Counted from the first letter of the stretch, positions 36,781-47,309 are shown. The stretch is DNA of 64,000 nucleotides from Geosporobacter ferrireducens (GCF_001750685.1 NZ_CP017269.1:1364001-1428000), one strand, 5' to 3'. Notes: generated by a model from the letters alone, not told the origin. Numbers and translations: made by a program.

Positions 36781-36870
36781 GAATATTTTTCAGGAGCTTT
36801 CTATAAAAATATAACAGCCCGCTATCTGCCTTGGTTTCGATTGAGAATAGGCTGTTCTATTGCTCTATAT

Positions 36871-37003
36871 TTACGATTTAGCAATATCATGGATCTTCAG
36901 GATGTCTTCAAAGTATCTTTTGTTATATAAAACTCTTTCATCATTAGGTATATATACCCTAGCCTTTTCATTATGCTCATAGGCCAATCGATGCAATCCC
37001 ATT
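36871..37003 (-). pseudogene. Duplicated C-terminal relic of the GT2-TPR gene
   Basis: 44 codons (GLHRLAYEHNEKARVYIPND .. HDIAKS, stop) are almost identical to the end of the intact gene at 38940-40034. The flanking sequence, including a hairpin and the 5' end of the collagen gene, is also duplicated. The relic breaks off at about 37003. From 37004 to 37066 I see nothing. It is the third relic of this family and the youngest, judging by its near identity. Confidence 0.8.
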
Positions 37004-37066
37004 AAAAACAAGCTTTTGATCCGGATAAATCATAATTGAAATTTCCAAATTAGGGTAATTATATAA

Positions 37067-38800
37067 TCATGCAAGACTAAAGAGTATCGTTTTAGCTCCA
37101 ACCAAAGTCGATCCACTGTTGACAAAATAGAAATTTGATGCAGTATCCAAAACAAGCGGTCCAGTCCAGGTTATGGTACTAAACTGACTACTAAAAATTC
37201 CTGTTGGTGGCACATCGGTAAGTGCTGCACTGACAGTCATACTTCCGTTAATAAAACTATTTGTAATATGTGAATACCCGGCCACATTTACCGTTCCATC
37301 CGTTCGACTATCAACCATACGCTGAATTCGCAAGCCATTGTGCACCATGTTATTAATTCGGCTATTATAAACATACGTATTAAGAATACCCATATGCCCG
37401 GATTGCACAATACTTCCTACAACATTAGCGTTCAGCAGTTGAAATTCAATTGTTGTAAAGGGGTCTACCATATCTACGTTTTGAAAGATAACATTCCCGC
37501 TAATAATGGCGCCATCTGTATAATTAGTATGTGTACTCACAGATGTCCCATTATCAAAAGTACCAATAACTGTTACGGGGCGCGCAACAAAAGCAGGACC
37601 CTGCATAAGATATACATTTTCCGCAGCCTGACTGGTTTGAATGGTAACATTCCTTGGAACAGATGAAGCAAAGTTAGCTAAGGATGAATCTCCAAGTACC
37701 CATGGTCCTAATCCAAGCAGTTGTACATGTCTTGCAGGGGGTATCAGAATATCTTCGTCAAAAGATGAATTCGCTGCAATTAAGACGATGCAACGGGCCC
37801 TCATACCTAACGTAACTGCAATTGGACTATTTGTAGCTGAATCAATCGCATCCTGCAAGGAATTAAAAGGTTCAGACGGTGTTCCATTACCTGGCCCTAC
37901 AGCACTGGAATCAGCCCAAACGATACACTCTTCTCCCCATTCAAATTCACCTGGTCCTGTTGCTCCTGTTGGACCTGCTGGACCCGTTGCTCCCGTCGAA
38001 CCTGCTGGACCCGTTGCTCCCGTTGGACCTGCTGGACCTGTTGCTCCTGTGGGGCCTGCTGGGCCTGTTGCTCCCGTCGGACCGGTTGGGCCTGTTGCTC
38101 CTGTCGGGCCTGCTGGACCCGTTGCTCCCGTTGGACCCGCTGGACCTGTTGCTCCTGTGGGGCCTGCTGGGCCTGTTGCTCCCGTCGGACCGGTTGGGCC
38201 TGTTGCTCCTGTCGGGCCTGCTGGGCCTGTGGCTCCCGTCGGGCCTGCTGGGCCTGTGGCTCCTGCCGGGCCCACTATTGACTCGAACTCAATAATAAGC
38301 GTAGGCCAATTTTCAACCATTCCATCCTCATATCCTCTGAATCCCATTAAACTCGTTTGGTCCTCAAATGTGGTAAGCAGTATTCCGTTATTGGGAAATA
38401 GGTCTTCATGCCAGCCTCGTACGATCGGAGTTAGAGTCAAAAAAATATAGTTTCCTACAAGGTCTTCAGACAGGGCTGCCTCAAATGCAGGTTCTCCTGC
38501 AACCGTCGGCTGGGTATTCCAGGTCACTGTATTTTCTGAGAATCCGTTTAATAATCGTCGTGCCGTTAGTGGCTGTACACCAGGTACTATTTTTTGAAAA
38601 AAGAAGAGCCTTAATGTGGCATTTGTAATAACCGATGCCGGTGGTATTGCACTTATATCAAATCTTAATAAGGTTCTAAATACATCTCCCGGCACTGCAG
38701 TTCGTCCAACAAAAAGGTTCTCTTGCGGGCCAAAGCTGGTGTTTGGCTGAAACTGCGATACAATGGTTGCATCTGTTGGCGTTAAAAACAATATGGGCAT
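37067..38800 (-). CDS. DNRLRE-collagen filament protein with beta-helix tip
   Basis: A 577-residue protein. Residues 1-175 are the DNRLRE module, nearly identical to that of the BclA-like neighbour. Residues about 176-283 are collagen triplets of GPAGPTGAT type. The tip (about 284-577) differs entirely. It begins [20 protein letters not shown] and continues with [12 protein letters not shown] and many short beta-strand turns ([20 protein letters not shown]), as in right-handed parallel beta-helix, pectate-lyase-like folds. Whether it has enzyme activity is unknown. There is no signal peptide. The start at 38800 lies behind AAAGGAGGGAGTGAT. Confidence 0.82.
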   Translation of the reverse strand: MPILFLTPTDATIVSQFQPNTSFGPQENLFVGRTAVPGDVFRTLLRFDISAIPPASVITNATLRLFFFQKIVPGVQPLTARRLLNGFSENTVTWNTQPTVAGEPAFEAALSEDLVGNYIFLTLTPIVRGWHEDLFPNNGILLTTFEDQTSLMGFRGYEDGMVENWPTLIIEFESIVGPAGATGPAGPTGATGPAGPTGATGPTGPTGATGPAGPTGATGPAGPTGATGPAGPTGATGPTGPTGATGPAGPTGATGPAGPTGATGPAGSTGATGPAGPTGATGPGEFEWGEECIVWADSSAVGPGNGTPSEPFNSLQDAIDSATNSPIAVTLGMRARCIVLIAANSSFDEDILIPPARHVQLLGLGPWVLGDSSLANFASSVPRNVTIQTSQAAENVYLMQGPAFVARPVTVIGTFDNGTSVSTHTNYTDGAIISGNVIFQNVDMVDPFTTIEFQLLNANVVGSIVQSGHMGILNTYVYNSRINNMVHNGLRIQRMVDSRTDGTVNVAGYSHITNSFINGSMTVSAALTDVPPTGIFSSQFSTITWTGPLVLDTASNFYFVNSGSTLVGAKTILFSLA

Positions 38801-38821
38801 ATCACTCCCTCCTTTCCACTT

Positions 38822-38848
38822 CATACTATGTGGACAGCCATAATGTGT
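38822..38848 (-). promoter_or_regulatory. Candidate SigK-like promoter of the beta-helix filament gene
   Basis: On the minus strand AC, 16 bases, CATAGTATG, at the same distance from the start codon as in the paralogue at 36732. Partly explained by recent duplication. Confidence 0.35.
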
Positions 38849-38881
38849 GAATATTCTCCATGCTCTTTCTATAAAGAAAAA

Positions 38882-38925
38882 AACAGCCCGCTATCTGCCT
38901 TGGTTTCGATTGAGAATGGGCTGTT
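38882..38925 (-). terminator. Terminator after the GT2-TPR gene
   Basis: The stem AACAGCCC / GGGCTGTT with a long loop is followed on the minus strand by TTTTTTTCTTT. A mutated copy lies at 36813-36856 within the duplicated segment. Confidence 0.6.
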
Positions 38926-38939
38926 CTATTGCTCTATAT

Positions 38940-40034
38940 TTACGATTTAGCAATATCATGGATCTTCAGGATGTCTTCAAAATATCTTTTATTATATAAA
39001 ACTCTTTCATCATTGGGTATATAGGCCCTAGCCTTTTCATTATGCTCATAGGCCAATTGATGCAATCCCATTCGATCATAGCAAACACTCAGCTGGATAT
39101 GCGGCAGCCAGGTCCAACATGCATAACTTGTAAATCCCAGGCTGTCTGTAGGCCTTTCCAATTGTGTTGCGATTTGATACCAGGCAGCTGCCTGCTTAAC
39201 CATGTTCTTATTCAAAAATAAAAATCCTATCCGGCAGCAAGCTTCTGCTCTAGGTACATCATAGTTGAAGGATTGTAAACTAAACTTCATTGCATTGTCC
39301 CAGTCTTTCAGATGACTATAAATATCTGACAGCTTTCCGCATGCAGCAATATTATCTTCATACCAGCCCAATTTTGTATCTAAAAACTTAATATAATATT
39401 CTGCAGCCTCCTGATGTCGTTGATGGTCCAAAAGTTCATTGGCATAATAATATAAATCTCTTGGGGAAAAAGCTTCACCTTTTTCCAATCGTCTCTCATA
39501 TATTTCTATATTACGATTCACAGTATCTGCACGTTCCTTTTTATGTGTAACCGCGATATCGCTATTAAAAATATTCCCTCCTACTACTAAACATTCATGT
39601 ACAGCCCCTTCCCAGCGAAAATTTCTCGATCGTTTTACAAGGCGGTTTCTTTTTAAACTGGAGGTTACATTTCCTTTAGCATCAAAGGCTAAATGATAGT
39701 GCATAGCTACTGCATCTACAGATGGATCTAGAGTCTTTTTTAACTCTAATAGTTTTTTCTGATCTGCTTCCATGAAAATATCATCTGCATCCAGCCACAA
39801 AATATATTCCATAGTAGCTTTTTCAAAAGCAAAATTCCGGGCAGCAGCAAAATCATCAATCCACTGGAAGTTATAAATTTTATCCGTATAATTTTGGGCA
39901 ATACTCTTTGTGCTGTCTTCAGAGCCCGTATCCACGATAATGATTTCATCTGCAATTCCCTGGACGGAGTCCAAGCACCGCGCAAGGACTTTTTCTTCAT
40001 TTTTTACGATCATGCATAAACTGATCATTGGCAT
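38940..40034 (-). CDS. GT2 glycosyltransferase with TPR tail, paralogue
   Basis: A 364-residue protein with the same structure as 33353-34444: MPMISLCMIVKNEEKVLARC, DEIIIVDTGSEDSTKSIA, metal site LDADDIF, then the TPR-like tail YYYANELLDHQRHQEAAEYY. Between the two genes the catalytic domain and the tail are both well conserved. It lies just upstream of the beta-helix filament gene and downstream of the BclB-like gene. The likely job is attaching a sugar to one or more of the Thr-rich filament proteins. Confidence 0.88.
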   Translation of the reverse strand: MPMISLCMIVKNEEKVLARCLDSVQGIADEIIIVDTGSEDSTKSIAQNYTDKIYNFQWIDDFAAARNFAFEKATMEYILWLDADDIFMEADQKKLLELKKTLDPSVDAVAMHYHLAFDAKGNVTSSLKRNRLVKRSRNFRWEGAVHECLVVGGNIFNSDIAVTHKKERADTVNRNIEIYERRLEKGEAFSPRDLYYYANELLDHQRHQEAAEYYIKFLDTKLGWYEDNIAACGKLSDIYSHLKDWDNAMKFSLQSFNYDVPRAEACCRIGFLFLNKNMVKQAAAWYQIATQLERPTDSLGFTSYACWTWLPHIQLSVCYDRMGLHQLAYEHNEKARAYIPNDERVLYNKRYFEDILKIHDIAKS

Positions 40035-40200
40035 ACAACCACCTCACCATTCACAATATCTTAACATCTCAATATATCGTATTTTCGCACTCATAATTAT
40101 GTGATTGAAACACTTTGTAGCTTAACCTTTTCATGAACAATCTTAAAGTCTCATAAAAACTTATAATATCGCTTACTTTTATGCTTCTTTTTGCAAAAAA

Positions 40201-40228
40201 TAAAGGCTCAACAACCGCTGAGCCTTTA
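40201..40228. terminator. Terminator after the BclB-like gene
   Basis: The perfect 10-bp stem TAAAGGCTCA / TGAGCCTTTA with an 8-base loop has T-runs on both strands. It lies 20 bases past the stop of the collagen gene. Confidence 0.8.
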
Positions 40229-40247
40229 TTTTTATTAGAAAATCCGA

Positions 40248-41768
40248 TTAAACAATCGACACCCCTGCGCTGGCATAACCTGTAACAGTAGTAAGAACCG
40301 TTATACCTGTACCTGTTATTGTAAAGGCCATTAATAGGCGATCTTCAGGGGCAACAGGGATTACCAGACCATCAGTAAATCCAGTAAGAACCGTACCTGC
40401 TCCAACTATACCGCTGAGAGTTGGCGTTAGTGTTACAGTTGCACCTGGAATTGGAATAAAGGTGTTATCCGGTGCACCTGATATATATAGCTGTGCTGTT
40501 ACGGTTACAGTCTCTGTCAAAAGAGCTAATGCTACCGTTGTGCTAAAGAATGCAGCAATAGAAGTAATTGTACCGGCACGTGGGACAGAAAATGCGAAAT
40601 CTATGACTGGGAATAGCGGCGCGCCAGTAAGGTCTATCATTCCTCCGGCAGCACTAATGTTGCTAGCGGAGTTTCCAAATCCAACAAGACCGGCTGTGTC
40701 GACGAGTCCTCCTACCGTTGTAGTCATTGCGACGGGTCCTCCCGACGCAAATGGAATGATTGCACTGCTGCCCGTCGCTCCTGTTGGGCCTGCCGGACCT
40801 GTCTCTCCTGTTGCTCCTGCCGGACCAGTTGCTCCGGTTGGGCCTGCCGGGCCGGTTGCTCCTGTTGCTCCTGCCGGGCCTGTCGCTCCTGTTGGACCTG
40901 CCGGGCCTGTCGCTCCTGTTGGACCTGCCGGGCCTGTCGCTCCTGTTGGACCTGCCGGGCCTGTCGCTCCTGTTGGACCTGTCGGGCCTGTTGGACCTGC
41001 CGGACCTGCCGGGCCTGTCGCTCCTGTTGCTCCTGCCGGACCAGTTGCTCCTGTTGGGCCTGCCGGGCCTGTCGCTCCTGTTGGACCTGCCGGACCAGTT
41101 GCTCCTGTTGGGCCTGCCGGGCCTGTCGCTCCTGTTGGACCTGCCGGGCCTGTCGCTCCTGTTGGACCTGCCGGACCTGTCGCTCCTGTTGGGCCTGCCG
41201 GGCCTGTCGCTCCCGTTGGACCCGTCGGACCTGTCGGACCTAAAGCAAATTCAAACTCAATAATAAGGGTCGGCCAGTTTGGAACATTGCCATCTTCATA
41301 GCCTCTAAATCCCATTAAACTGGTTTCTGTCTCTATGGTAGTAAGCATCAATCCATTATTGGGGAACTGTCCACTATACCAGTCTTGCACCAGACCTGTT
41401 AAATCCAGGTAAATATAATCACCTACGAGATCGTCAGCCAACAGGGTCTCATAGGCATACCCTCCTGCAGTATTCGGCTGTGTATTCCACGTTACTGTAT
41501 TTTGAGAAAACCCACTTAATAATCTTCTGGCTGTCAAGGGTTGTATGCCCGGTGCGATTTTTTGGAAAAATAAAAGTCTTAACGTAGCTTTCGTAATAAA
41601 GGCTGTTGGTGGAATTGCACTTATGTCGAAATTTAAAAGGCTTCTAAATACATCATTGGGTGCAAAAGTTCGTCCCACCAGCAGATTTTCTGCAGGTCCA
41701 AAGTTTTGGTTTGGCAGCAGTTGCAATATTACTGCTGCATCTGTAGGTGTTAAGAACAATATAGGCAA
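40248..41768 (-). CDS. DNRLRE-collagen filament protein with BclB-type C-terminal domain
   Basis: A 506-residue protein. Residues 1-174 are the DNRLRE module ([20 protein letters not shown]), more diverged than in the other three genes. Residues about 175-333 are [12 protein letters not shown] collagen triplets. The tip, residues about 334-506, matches the BclB exosporium domain: [60 protein letters not shown] and [10 protein letters not shown]. The start is the TTG at 41768, where paralogues have ATG or GTG, behind GGGAGGGATTA. It would be an outer spore-surface protein. It is the first gene of the filament block on the minus strand. Confidence 0.88.
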   Translation of the reverse strand: MPILFLTPTDAAVILQLLPNQNFGPAENLLVGRTFAPNDVFRSLLNFDISAIPPTAFITKATLRLLFFQKIAPGIQPLTARRLLSGFSQNTVTWNTQPNTAGGYAYETLLADDLVGDYIYLDLTGLVQDWYSGQFPNNGLMLTTIETETSLMGFRGYEDGNVPNWPTLIIEFEFALGPTGPTGPTGATGPAGPTGATGPAGPTGATGPAGPTGATGPAGPTGATGPAGPTGATGPAGPTGATGPAGATGATGPAGPAGPTGPTGPTGATGPAGPTGATGPAGPTGATGPAGPTGATGPAGATGATGPAGPTGATGPAGATGETGPAGPTGATGSSAIIPFASGGPVAMTTTVGGLVDTAGLVGFGNSASNISAAGGMIDLTGAPLFPVIDFAFSVPRAGTITSIAAFFSTTVALALLTETVTVTAQLYISGAPDNTFIPIPGATVTLTPTLSGIVGAGTVLTGFTDGLVIPVAPEDRLLMAFTITGTGITVLTTVTGYASAGVSIV

Positions 41769-41989
41769 AATAATCCCTCCCATTCAAATATTTCTTTCCC
41801 TTTATAACCTGCAAGCCTGCTCATTCTTTTTGTCTTCTGTTCCTAGTGTCTCAAGACCAATACAATATTCTAAAGTATTCTACAGCACACGCCTTACTTC
41901 TTAAATCCTGTCCCAATACATATATATTCTCACAGAACAGATTTGCTACTGTTTTAGTCAGAGTACTAAAAAAGCCCACACTACACTTT

Positions 41990-42038
41990 AAAAAAGATCG
42001 TAGTGTCTGCTTCACCAGCAGTCACTACGATCTTTTTT
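41990..42038. terminator. Strong bidirectional terminator
   Basis: A perfect 16-bp stem (41990-42005 with 42023-42038) includes an A-run on one side and a T-run on the other. It ends the metF-like gene. The rest of the 308-bp gap (41769-41989) holds no visible gene; it probably carries the promoter of the BclB-like gene. Confidence 0.85.
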
Positions 42039-42076
42039 AGACAGATTATATTCTTAATACTTAATGCGTATATCCT

Positions 42077-43621
42077 CTATTCATTCTCTTTTGTTTTACT
42101 ATTGTAATCTCTGTCATTAAAATAATTCAACCACGAAGAGGTTCTGTATAAATCCCAGTTACAAGGTGGTATATAGCCTTTCTTCATGCTTTCTTCCTTT
42201 CCGGCAGCTTTAAATTTTTCATACATGGTTACATATATACATTTTTGTTTTTCCGGATAAACCTCACACCATCCATCCCGGCTTCCTCCACAGGCTCCAT
42301 TTCTCTGTTGTTTGGCACATTGCGACATGGGACATTGAAAGGCTAACTCATGCATGGCACAATCTCCACAAAAACAACATTCATTGGTAATGGTTTTTGT
42401 CATATATTCAAAATAAGTAAAGGGTTTTTTCAAGAAAGTTTTATCTATAACACGAGCAGTCGTTCTAATTACAGGGAATAGTGATGATTTCTGATTAAAC
42501 CCCACTTTATGAACCATATGAAACATAGCATCTAAAATAGACGATTTAGCCGACCCCGTTTTTGTTCTATCCACTGGATTGTTTGTATTCAATTCAGTCG
42601 TCTCATCTTTTTCAAAGAAGTAAAAACCATCCCGCTGCGGATAATTAAATTCTGCAATGAGTTCCATCCAATTCGGTGCCAGCTCCTCACCCTTATCTAA
42701 AATGTATTGTATATCCGAATATTCGAGGCCATGTCCTGCAATGGTTACACCATCATACTTTAATCCCTTGAGAAGCGCATAAAGCTTTGCTGCCCTTAGC
42801 AGCTGGGGCTCTTTTGAATTGCCGTATTTTTGTTTTTCATTATGAAGAGGAAACATCATTTCGTCTGTAACCACACAGCCCGGAATCTTATTCTTGTTCA
42901 TGAGCTTTGCTACCGGTAAGGATAACACAAATATATTTCCAAGCAATGGAATATTAAAATTGTTCAGGTCCATATATTTACGAAGCTCATCAAATTTTCT
43001 GGCATCATATCCTAGCTGCGTTATAATAAATTTAGCCCCATTGGCAATTTTTTTGTGTAGTTTATAGTACTGCGCCATTACCTCCCCTTCTTTTAGCTTA
43101 AAAGGTGAAACCACAGCTCCTCCAAAAAACTCCGTTGCCTGCAGTTTTATCTTCCCTTTATGTCCATGGATTTCCAAACCCTGATTCATTTTTTCAATCA
43201 TTCGAAGGGTATGCACTGCATCAAGATCAAATACCGGTTTGGGCCTGCCTGAAAAACCTTCTGTCGTGTAGTCTCCCGTCATCACCAGCAGGTTCTTAAG
43301 CTCAGATCGGGCCAGTGCATGCAGCTCACTTTCTATATCATTTCTATTTTTATCTTTACAGGTAAAATGAATTAAGGTTTCAATACCCAGCTTTTTTGCT
43401 TCCATTGCCAGTGGATATGGCAGTATAGCAGGTTTCCCACTTGGATTGTCTGTGATGGTAATTCCGTTAATTCTTGAATCCTTCGCTGCCAATTCAGCCA
43501 TTTTCAGTACCTGATCCTGGGACTGTTCCCATGCCCCTCGCCCCGGAACCAACTCCCAAACTACAGCAAATTTCTCCGGTTCATATAAAGCGTCACGAAA
43601 AGAAAGTTTTTCAGTTGACAT
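42077..43621 (-). CDS. metF: Methylenetetrahydrofolate reductase with C-terminal cysteine-rich MetV-like domain
   Basis: A 514-residue protein. Residues 1-330 form the MetF TIM barrel (FAVVWELVPGRGAWEQS, GITITDNPSG, LLVMTGDYTTEGFSGRPK). The C-terminal 170 residues carry a Cys-rich region, CCFCGDCAMHELAFQCPMSQ, then CAKQQRNGACGG and further Cys. This resembles the MetV-type C-terminal domain of acetogen-type reductases, where it can bind zinc or an iron-sulfur cluster. It reduces methylene-THF to methyl-THF for one-carbon metabolism. The start at 43621 follows GGGGGGACGAAGG. Fusion of MetF and MetV-like parts suggests a Wood-Ljungdahl or methyltransferase setting. Confidence 0.85.
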   Translation of the reverse strand: MSTEKLSFRDALYEPEKFAVVWELVPGRGAWEQSQDQVLKMAELAAKDSRINGITITDNPSGKPAILPYPLAMEAKKLGIETLIHFTCKDKNRNDIESELHALARSELKNLLVMTGDYTTEGFSGRPKPVFDLDAVHTLRMIEKMNQGLEIHGHKGKIKLQATEFFGGAVVSPFKLKEGEVMAQYYKLHKKIANGAKFIITQLGYDARKFDELRKYMDLNNFNIPLLGNIFVLSLPVAKLMNKNKIPGCVVTDEMMFPLHNEKQKYGNSKEPQLLRAAKLYALLKGLKYDGVTIAGHGLEYSDIQYILDKGEELAPNWMELIAEFNYPQRDGFYFFEKDETTELNTNNPVDRTKTGSAKSSILDAMFHMVHKVGFNQKSSLFPVIRTTARVIDKTFLKKPFTYFEYMTKTITNECCFCGDCAMHELAFQCPMSQCAKQQRNGACGGSRDGWCEVYPEKQKCIYVTMYEKFKAAGKEESMKKGYIPPCNWDLYRTSSWLNYFNDRDYNSKTKENE

Positions 43622-43778
43622 CCTTCGTCCCCCCACAATATATCATTTGTATGATGTTTACCCGAATTTGCCGGCATAGTAACAAAGTTATTCTTTTAAC
43701 AGGTTTGAGGTCCCCTGTATCGGTTTAGAAATACAACGCTCTATTTTATATTGAGACGGTTAACATTCAACATTATAA

Positions 43779-43803
43779 GGGCAGACACAAGGCCTGCCCC
43801 TAC
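43779..43803. repeat. GGGCAG-type intergenic palindrome
   Basis: GGGCAG..CTGCCC with the flank CCCCTAC belongs to the same family as units in the composite repeats near 25.1 and 29.9 kb. It lies 48 bases past livF and could serve as its terminator, although no T-run follows. Confidence 0.6.
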
Positions 43804-43846
43804 CCATTTTAAGTATATATTTAAGATGTTATCTATCTTATATCTG

Positions 43847-44563
43847 CTAGTGCCCTACAGAACCACCCAGATAAGCCTCCGAAATTTCAGGACTACAAGC
43901 CAATTCCTTTGCATCTCCTGAAAGAACAATTCGTCCTGTTTCCAGTACATAGGCCTGGTGCGCAATAGACAGTGCCATATGAGCATTTTGCTCTACCAAA
44001 AGAATAGTGGTTCCCTCTTGGTTTAATTCTTTTATCGTTGAAAATATTGCCTGTACCAGAAGGGGTGCTAGCCCCATTGAAGGTTCATCCAGCAGCAGCA
44101 GTTTTGGCCTGGCCATTAAGGCTCGGCCCATAGCCAGCATCTGCTGCTCCCCACCGCTTAAAGTCCCTGCCTGTTGCTTTATTCTTTCTAGTAATCGAGG
44201 AAATTTGTCAAAGACACGCTCCATGTCTTTTTTTATACCCGCCTTATCTTTTCTGAGATAGGCTCCCAGTTGAAGATTTTCCAATACGGTCATGGCAGAA
44301 AAAATTCTTCGGCCCTCCGGTACCTGTGAGATACCCATGGCCATGATGTTCTGCGCAGCCATGCTTTGGATTTCCGTATTTTTAAAAGCAATTGTTCCGC
44401 TCTTCGCTTTGTTCAAACCGGATATGGTTCTTAAAATCGTTGTTTTTCCGGCTCCATTGGCGCCGATCAAAGTAACAATTTGCCCTTCCTCTACCTCTAA
44501 TGAGATCCCTTTAATCGCATGAATTCCTCCATAATATACATTCAAGTCATTTACCTTTAGCAT
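43847..44563 (-). CDS. livF: Branched-chain amino-acid ABC transporter ATPase
   Basis: A 238-residue ATPase. Walker A is GANGAGKT, the signature LSGGEQQMLAMGRAL and Walker B LLLLDEPSMG. AGTIAFKNTEIQ-type spacing and the 238-residue length are those of LivF. It is the last gene of the five-gene liv operon and overlaps livG by 7 bases. It couples ATP hydrolysis to the import of leucine, isoleucine and valine through LivH/LivM. Confidence 0.94.
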   Translation of the reverse strand: MLKVNDLNVYYGGIHAIKGISLEVEEGQIVTLIGANGAGKTTILRTISGLNKAKSGTIAFKNTEIQSMAAQNIMAMGISQVPEGRRIFSAMTVLENLQLGAYLRKDKAGIKKDMERVFDKFPRLLERIKQQAGTLSGGEQQMLAMGRALMARPKLLLLDEPSMGLAPLLVQAIFSTIKELNQEGTTILLVEQNAHMALSIAHQAYVLETGRIVLSGDAKELACSPEISEAYLGGSVGH

Positions 44564-45330
44564 ACTGGAACCTCCTCTCCTAGATAAGCTTCAATAACCC
44601 TAGGATTCGATTTGATTTCCTGAGGTGTTCCATGGGCAATAATTTTTCCATAATCTAATACATAGATGCGTTCACAAACATTCATGACCAAGGACATATC
44701 ATGTTCGATCAGCAGAATTGTCAAATCAAAATATTCTCGAATCCATTTGATTAATCCCAGCAATTCTTGGGTCTCCTGTGGATTCATTCCCGCTGCTGGC
44801 TCATCCAACAACACAAGCTTTGGCTTTGTTGCCAGTGCACGAGCAATTTCTAATCTTCGTTGTTCTCCATAGGGAAGATTTTTCGCATATTCCTGACTTT
44901 TATGATCCAATTTAAATATTTTTAAAAACTCCAATGCTTTTTCAGTGATTTTTTTTTCTTCCTGTCTATATTTTTTTGTCTGTAATATACTATCCAATAC
45001 ACTGTAGCTTACATTTTGATGATAAGCAATTTTCACATTATCAATTACAGATAAATCTTTAAACAGTCGGATATTCTGAAAAGTTCTTGCAATCCCTTTT
45101 TGAGTAATCTCGTAAGGATATTGCCCTACAATACTTGCATCTAAAAAATTGATTTCTCCTGAGGTCGGCTGATACACACCGGTCAGCATATTAAAGGCTG
45201 TCGTTTTACCTGCACCATTGGGACCGATCAATCCGATTAATTCACCCTTGTTCAAATAAATTTCAAATCCATTTACAGCAGTCAATCCACCAAAGGTTTT
45301 AATAAGTTGCTTTGTCTCAAGAATCGGCAT
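44557..45330 (-). CDS. livG: Branched-chain amino-acid ABC transporter ATPase
   Basis: A 257-residue ATPase with Walker A GPNGAGKT, signature LPYGEQRRLEIARAL and Walker B LVLLDEPAAGMNPQET; the last extension is characteristic of LivG. The ATG at 45330 has GAGGTGGAG upstream; a GTG at 45339 is too near the site. Its 5' end overlaps the end of livM by 14 bases, so translation is coupled. Confidence 0.94.
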   Translation of the reverse strand: MPILETKQLIKTFGGLTAVNGFEIYLNKGELIGLIGPNGAGKTTAFNMLTGVYQPTSGEINFLDASIVGQYPYEITQKGIARTFQNIRLFKDLSVIDNVKIAYHQNVSYSVLDSILQTKKYRQEEKKITEKALEFLKIFKLDHKSQEYAKNLPYGEQRRLEIARALATKPKLVLLDEPAAGMNPQETQELLGLIKWIREYFDLTILLIEHDMSLVMNVCERIYVLDYGKIIAHGTPQEIKSNPRVIEAYLGEEVPVC

Positions 45331-46303
45331 GCTCTCCACCTCTATTCTTTGATGATTTAAAGTTTAATTTTGAATTCGTAAGCAAATCCAGTGAAAATTC
45401 TTTTCTTCCGAATAAGCCTTGCGGTCTGAATAGCATAATTCCAATCAACATCAATGCATAGATGACCATTCTGAGCTCATTAAAACGACGAAGTGCTTCT
45501 GAAACGAAAGTTAGCAATATGGCTGCAGAAATAGAACCGGTGATACTGCCTAAACCGCCCAATACGACCATCAGCAGGATCTCTACAGAAAAAGTCATGC
45601 TGAAAGTAGCTGGATGCAACAAACGAATTAAGTGCCCTAATACCGCCCCGCCAACACCAGCGAAAAATGCACCGAAAGTAAAGGCCATTACCTTATATTT
45701 CGTTGTATTGATCCCCATGGTTTCTGCAGCAATCTCATCCTCTCGTATTGAAATACACGCCCGTCCATGGGAAGAATTCATGAAATGTACGATATATACA
45801 ACGGTTAAGACCGCCAGCATATATGCCCATAGAAAATTCGTATACCCAGGGATTCCCCACATACCTGCCGCAGCACCTACATATTTCCAATTTAAAAATA
45901 GAACACGAATGATTTCCCCAAAACCGAGGGTAGCAATCGCAAGATAGTCACCCTTTAACCGCAAGGTCGGTAAACCGATCAAAAACCCAGCAAGGGCTGC
46001 AACACACCCTCCCACCAACAATGACACCGTAAATAAAATGGGGGCAGGTAAAGGTAATTGCAATCGCGTAGTGATAATGGCAGAGAAGTAACCGCCTACA
46101 GCCGCAAAACCTGCATGACCTAATGAAAACTGTCCTGTAATTCCATTAATTAAGTTAAGGCTGGTAGCCATAATGATAAATATACTCATCATCGTCAACA
46201 CCTGTGCATAGTAGGCATTCAGCACGCCATTCCAGATGAGTAACTGAAGGATGATTCCTAAAGCGATTGCTCCGACAACAACGATTAATCTTTTCTTATC
46301 CAT
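45317..46303 (-). CDS. livM: Branched-chain amino-acid ABC transporter permease
   Basis: A 328-residue membrane protein with about eight or nine hydrophobic segments. LNLINGITGQFSLGHAGFAA and GDYLAIATLGFGEI, AAETMGINTTKYK and GGLGSITG are hallmarks of LivM. The ATG at 46303 has AGGTG 6 bases upstream; the GTG at 46312 is an alternative start. The C-terminal tail is charged and cytoplasmic. It begins just after the livH stop. Confidence 0.92.
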   Translation of the reverse strand: MDKKRLIVVVGAIALGIILQLLIWNGVLNAYYAQVLTMMSIFIIMATSLNLINGITGQFSLGHAGFAAVGGYFSAIITTRLQLPLPAPILFTVSLLVGGCVAALAGFLIGLPTLRLKGDYLAIATLGFGEIIRVLFLNWKYVGAAAGMWGIPGYTNFLWAYMLAVLTVVYIVHFMNSSHGRACISIREDEIAAETMGINTTKYKVMAFTFGAFFAGVGGAVLGHLIRLLHPATFSMTFSVEILLMVVLGGLGSITGSISAAILLTFVSEALRRFNELRMVIYALMLIGIMLFRPQGLFGRKEFSLDLLTNSKLNFKSSKNRGGEHADS

Positions 46304-46312
46304 AGCGTTCAC

Positions 46313-47188
46313 CTACACCTTCTCTCTCACATTTTTCCCTAAGATACCAGCAGGCTTTACGATTAATATTAAGATCAAGATCGCAAAGGCAACGGCATCA
46401 CGATAAGTAGAAAATCCTATGGCGCTGACACCCGCTTCTGCAACTCCGAGAATTAATCCTCCGATCATGGCACCAGGAATGATTCCAATCCCACCTAAAA
46501 CTGCTGCTACAAAGGCCTTTAAACCAGGAAGTGCTCCCATTAAAGGCTGTACGACACCATAATACTGTCCTACTAAAACACCCCCAGCAGCTGCCAGTGC
46601 AGAACCAATGGCAAAGGTGAAAGAGATAGTGTTGTCTACGTTGATACCCATTAACATCGCCGCATCTCGATCAAGGGAAACAGCGCGCATTGCCTTACCC
46701 ATCTTTGTATGTTGTACAACAAAGTGAAGAATAATCATAAGGGCAACTGCAGTTCCTAATATAAGCACCTGGCTGTTACTGATTGTAACCCCCATCACCT
46801 GCCAATTTACCTGCGCCATCTTCGGAAATGCTTTCGGCTGTGCACCAATCCGATAGATGGTGAAGTTTTGATAAAACATCGATAATCCAACGGCTGTCAT
46901 CAACGCTGCAACTCTTGGTGCATTTCTCAATGGCTTATAGGCGATCCGCTCCATTACTACCCCTAGGATCGCACAAACAGCCATTGAAGCGATTAGGGCT
47001 GCAAAAAACGGCAGTTTAAAGGTTCTAATCGCAAAGTATCCTGCAAAAGCGCCGAGCATATAGACATCCCCATGGGCAAAATTAATCAATCGTACAATTC
47101 CGTAAACCATGGTATATCCAAGAGCCACTAACGCATATACGCTTCCAAGGGAAATCCCATTAATTAGCTGTTGTAAGAATTCTGCCAC
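46313..47188 (-). CDS. livH: Branched-chain amino-acid ABC transporter permease
   Basis: A 291-residue permease. NGISLGSVYALVALGYTMVY, INFAHGDVYMLGAF and AAMLMGINVDNTISFTFAIG are diagnostic of LivH. It starts at GTG behind GGAGTGGGACT. It pairs with LivM to form the channel for amino acids delivered by the upstream binding protein, which is 121 bp away. Confidence 0.93.
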   Translation of the reverse strand: MAEFLQQLINGISLGSVYALVALGYTMVYGIVRLINFAHGDVYMLGAFAGYFAIRTFKLPFFAALIASMAVCAILGVVMERIAYKPLRNAPRVAALMTAVGLSMFYQNFTIYRIGAQPKAFPKMAQVNWQVMGVTISNSQVLILGTAVALMIILHFVVQHTKMGKAMRAVSLDRDAAMLMGINVDNTISFTFAIGSALAAAGGVLVGQYYGVVQPLMGALPGLKAFVAAVLGGIGIIPGAMIGGLILGVAEAGVSAIGFSTYRDAVAFAILILILIVKPAGILGKNVREKV

Positions 47189-47309
47189 AGTCCCACTCCT
47201 TTTCTTAGACGATTTCTGTTACATAGTACGACAAATATAAGGACTTGCCAGTATTAAATGAAAGAGGGGTAGGTCTATACCCCTCTTCACTCACTTTTCT
47301 TAGTCTTTC

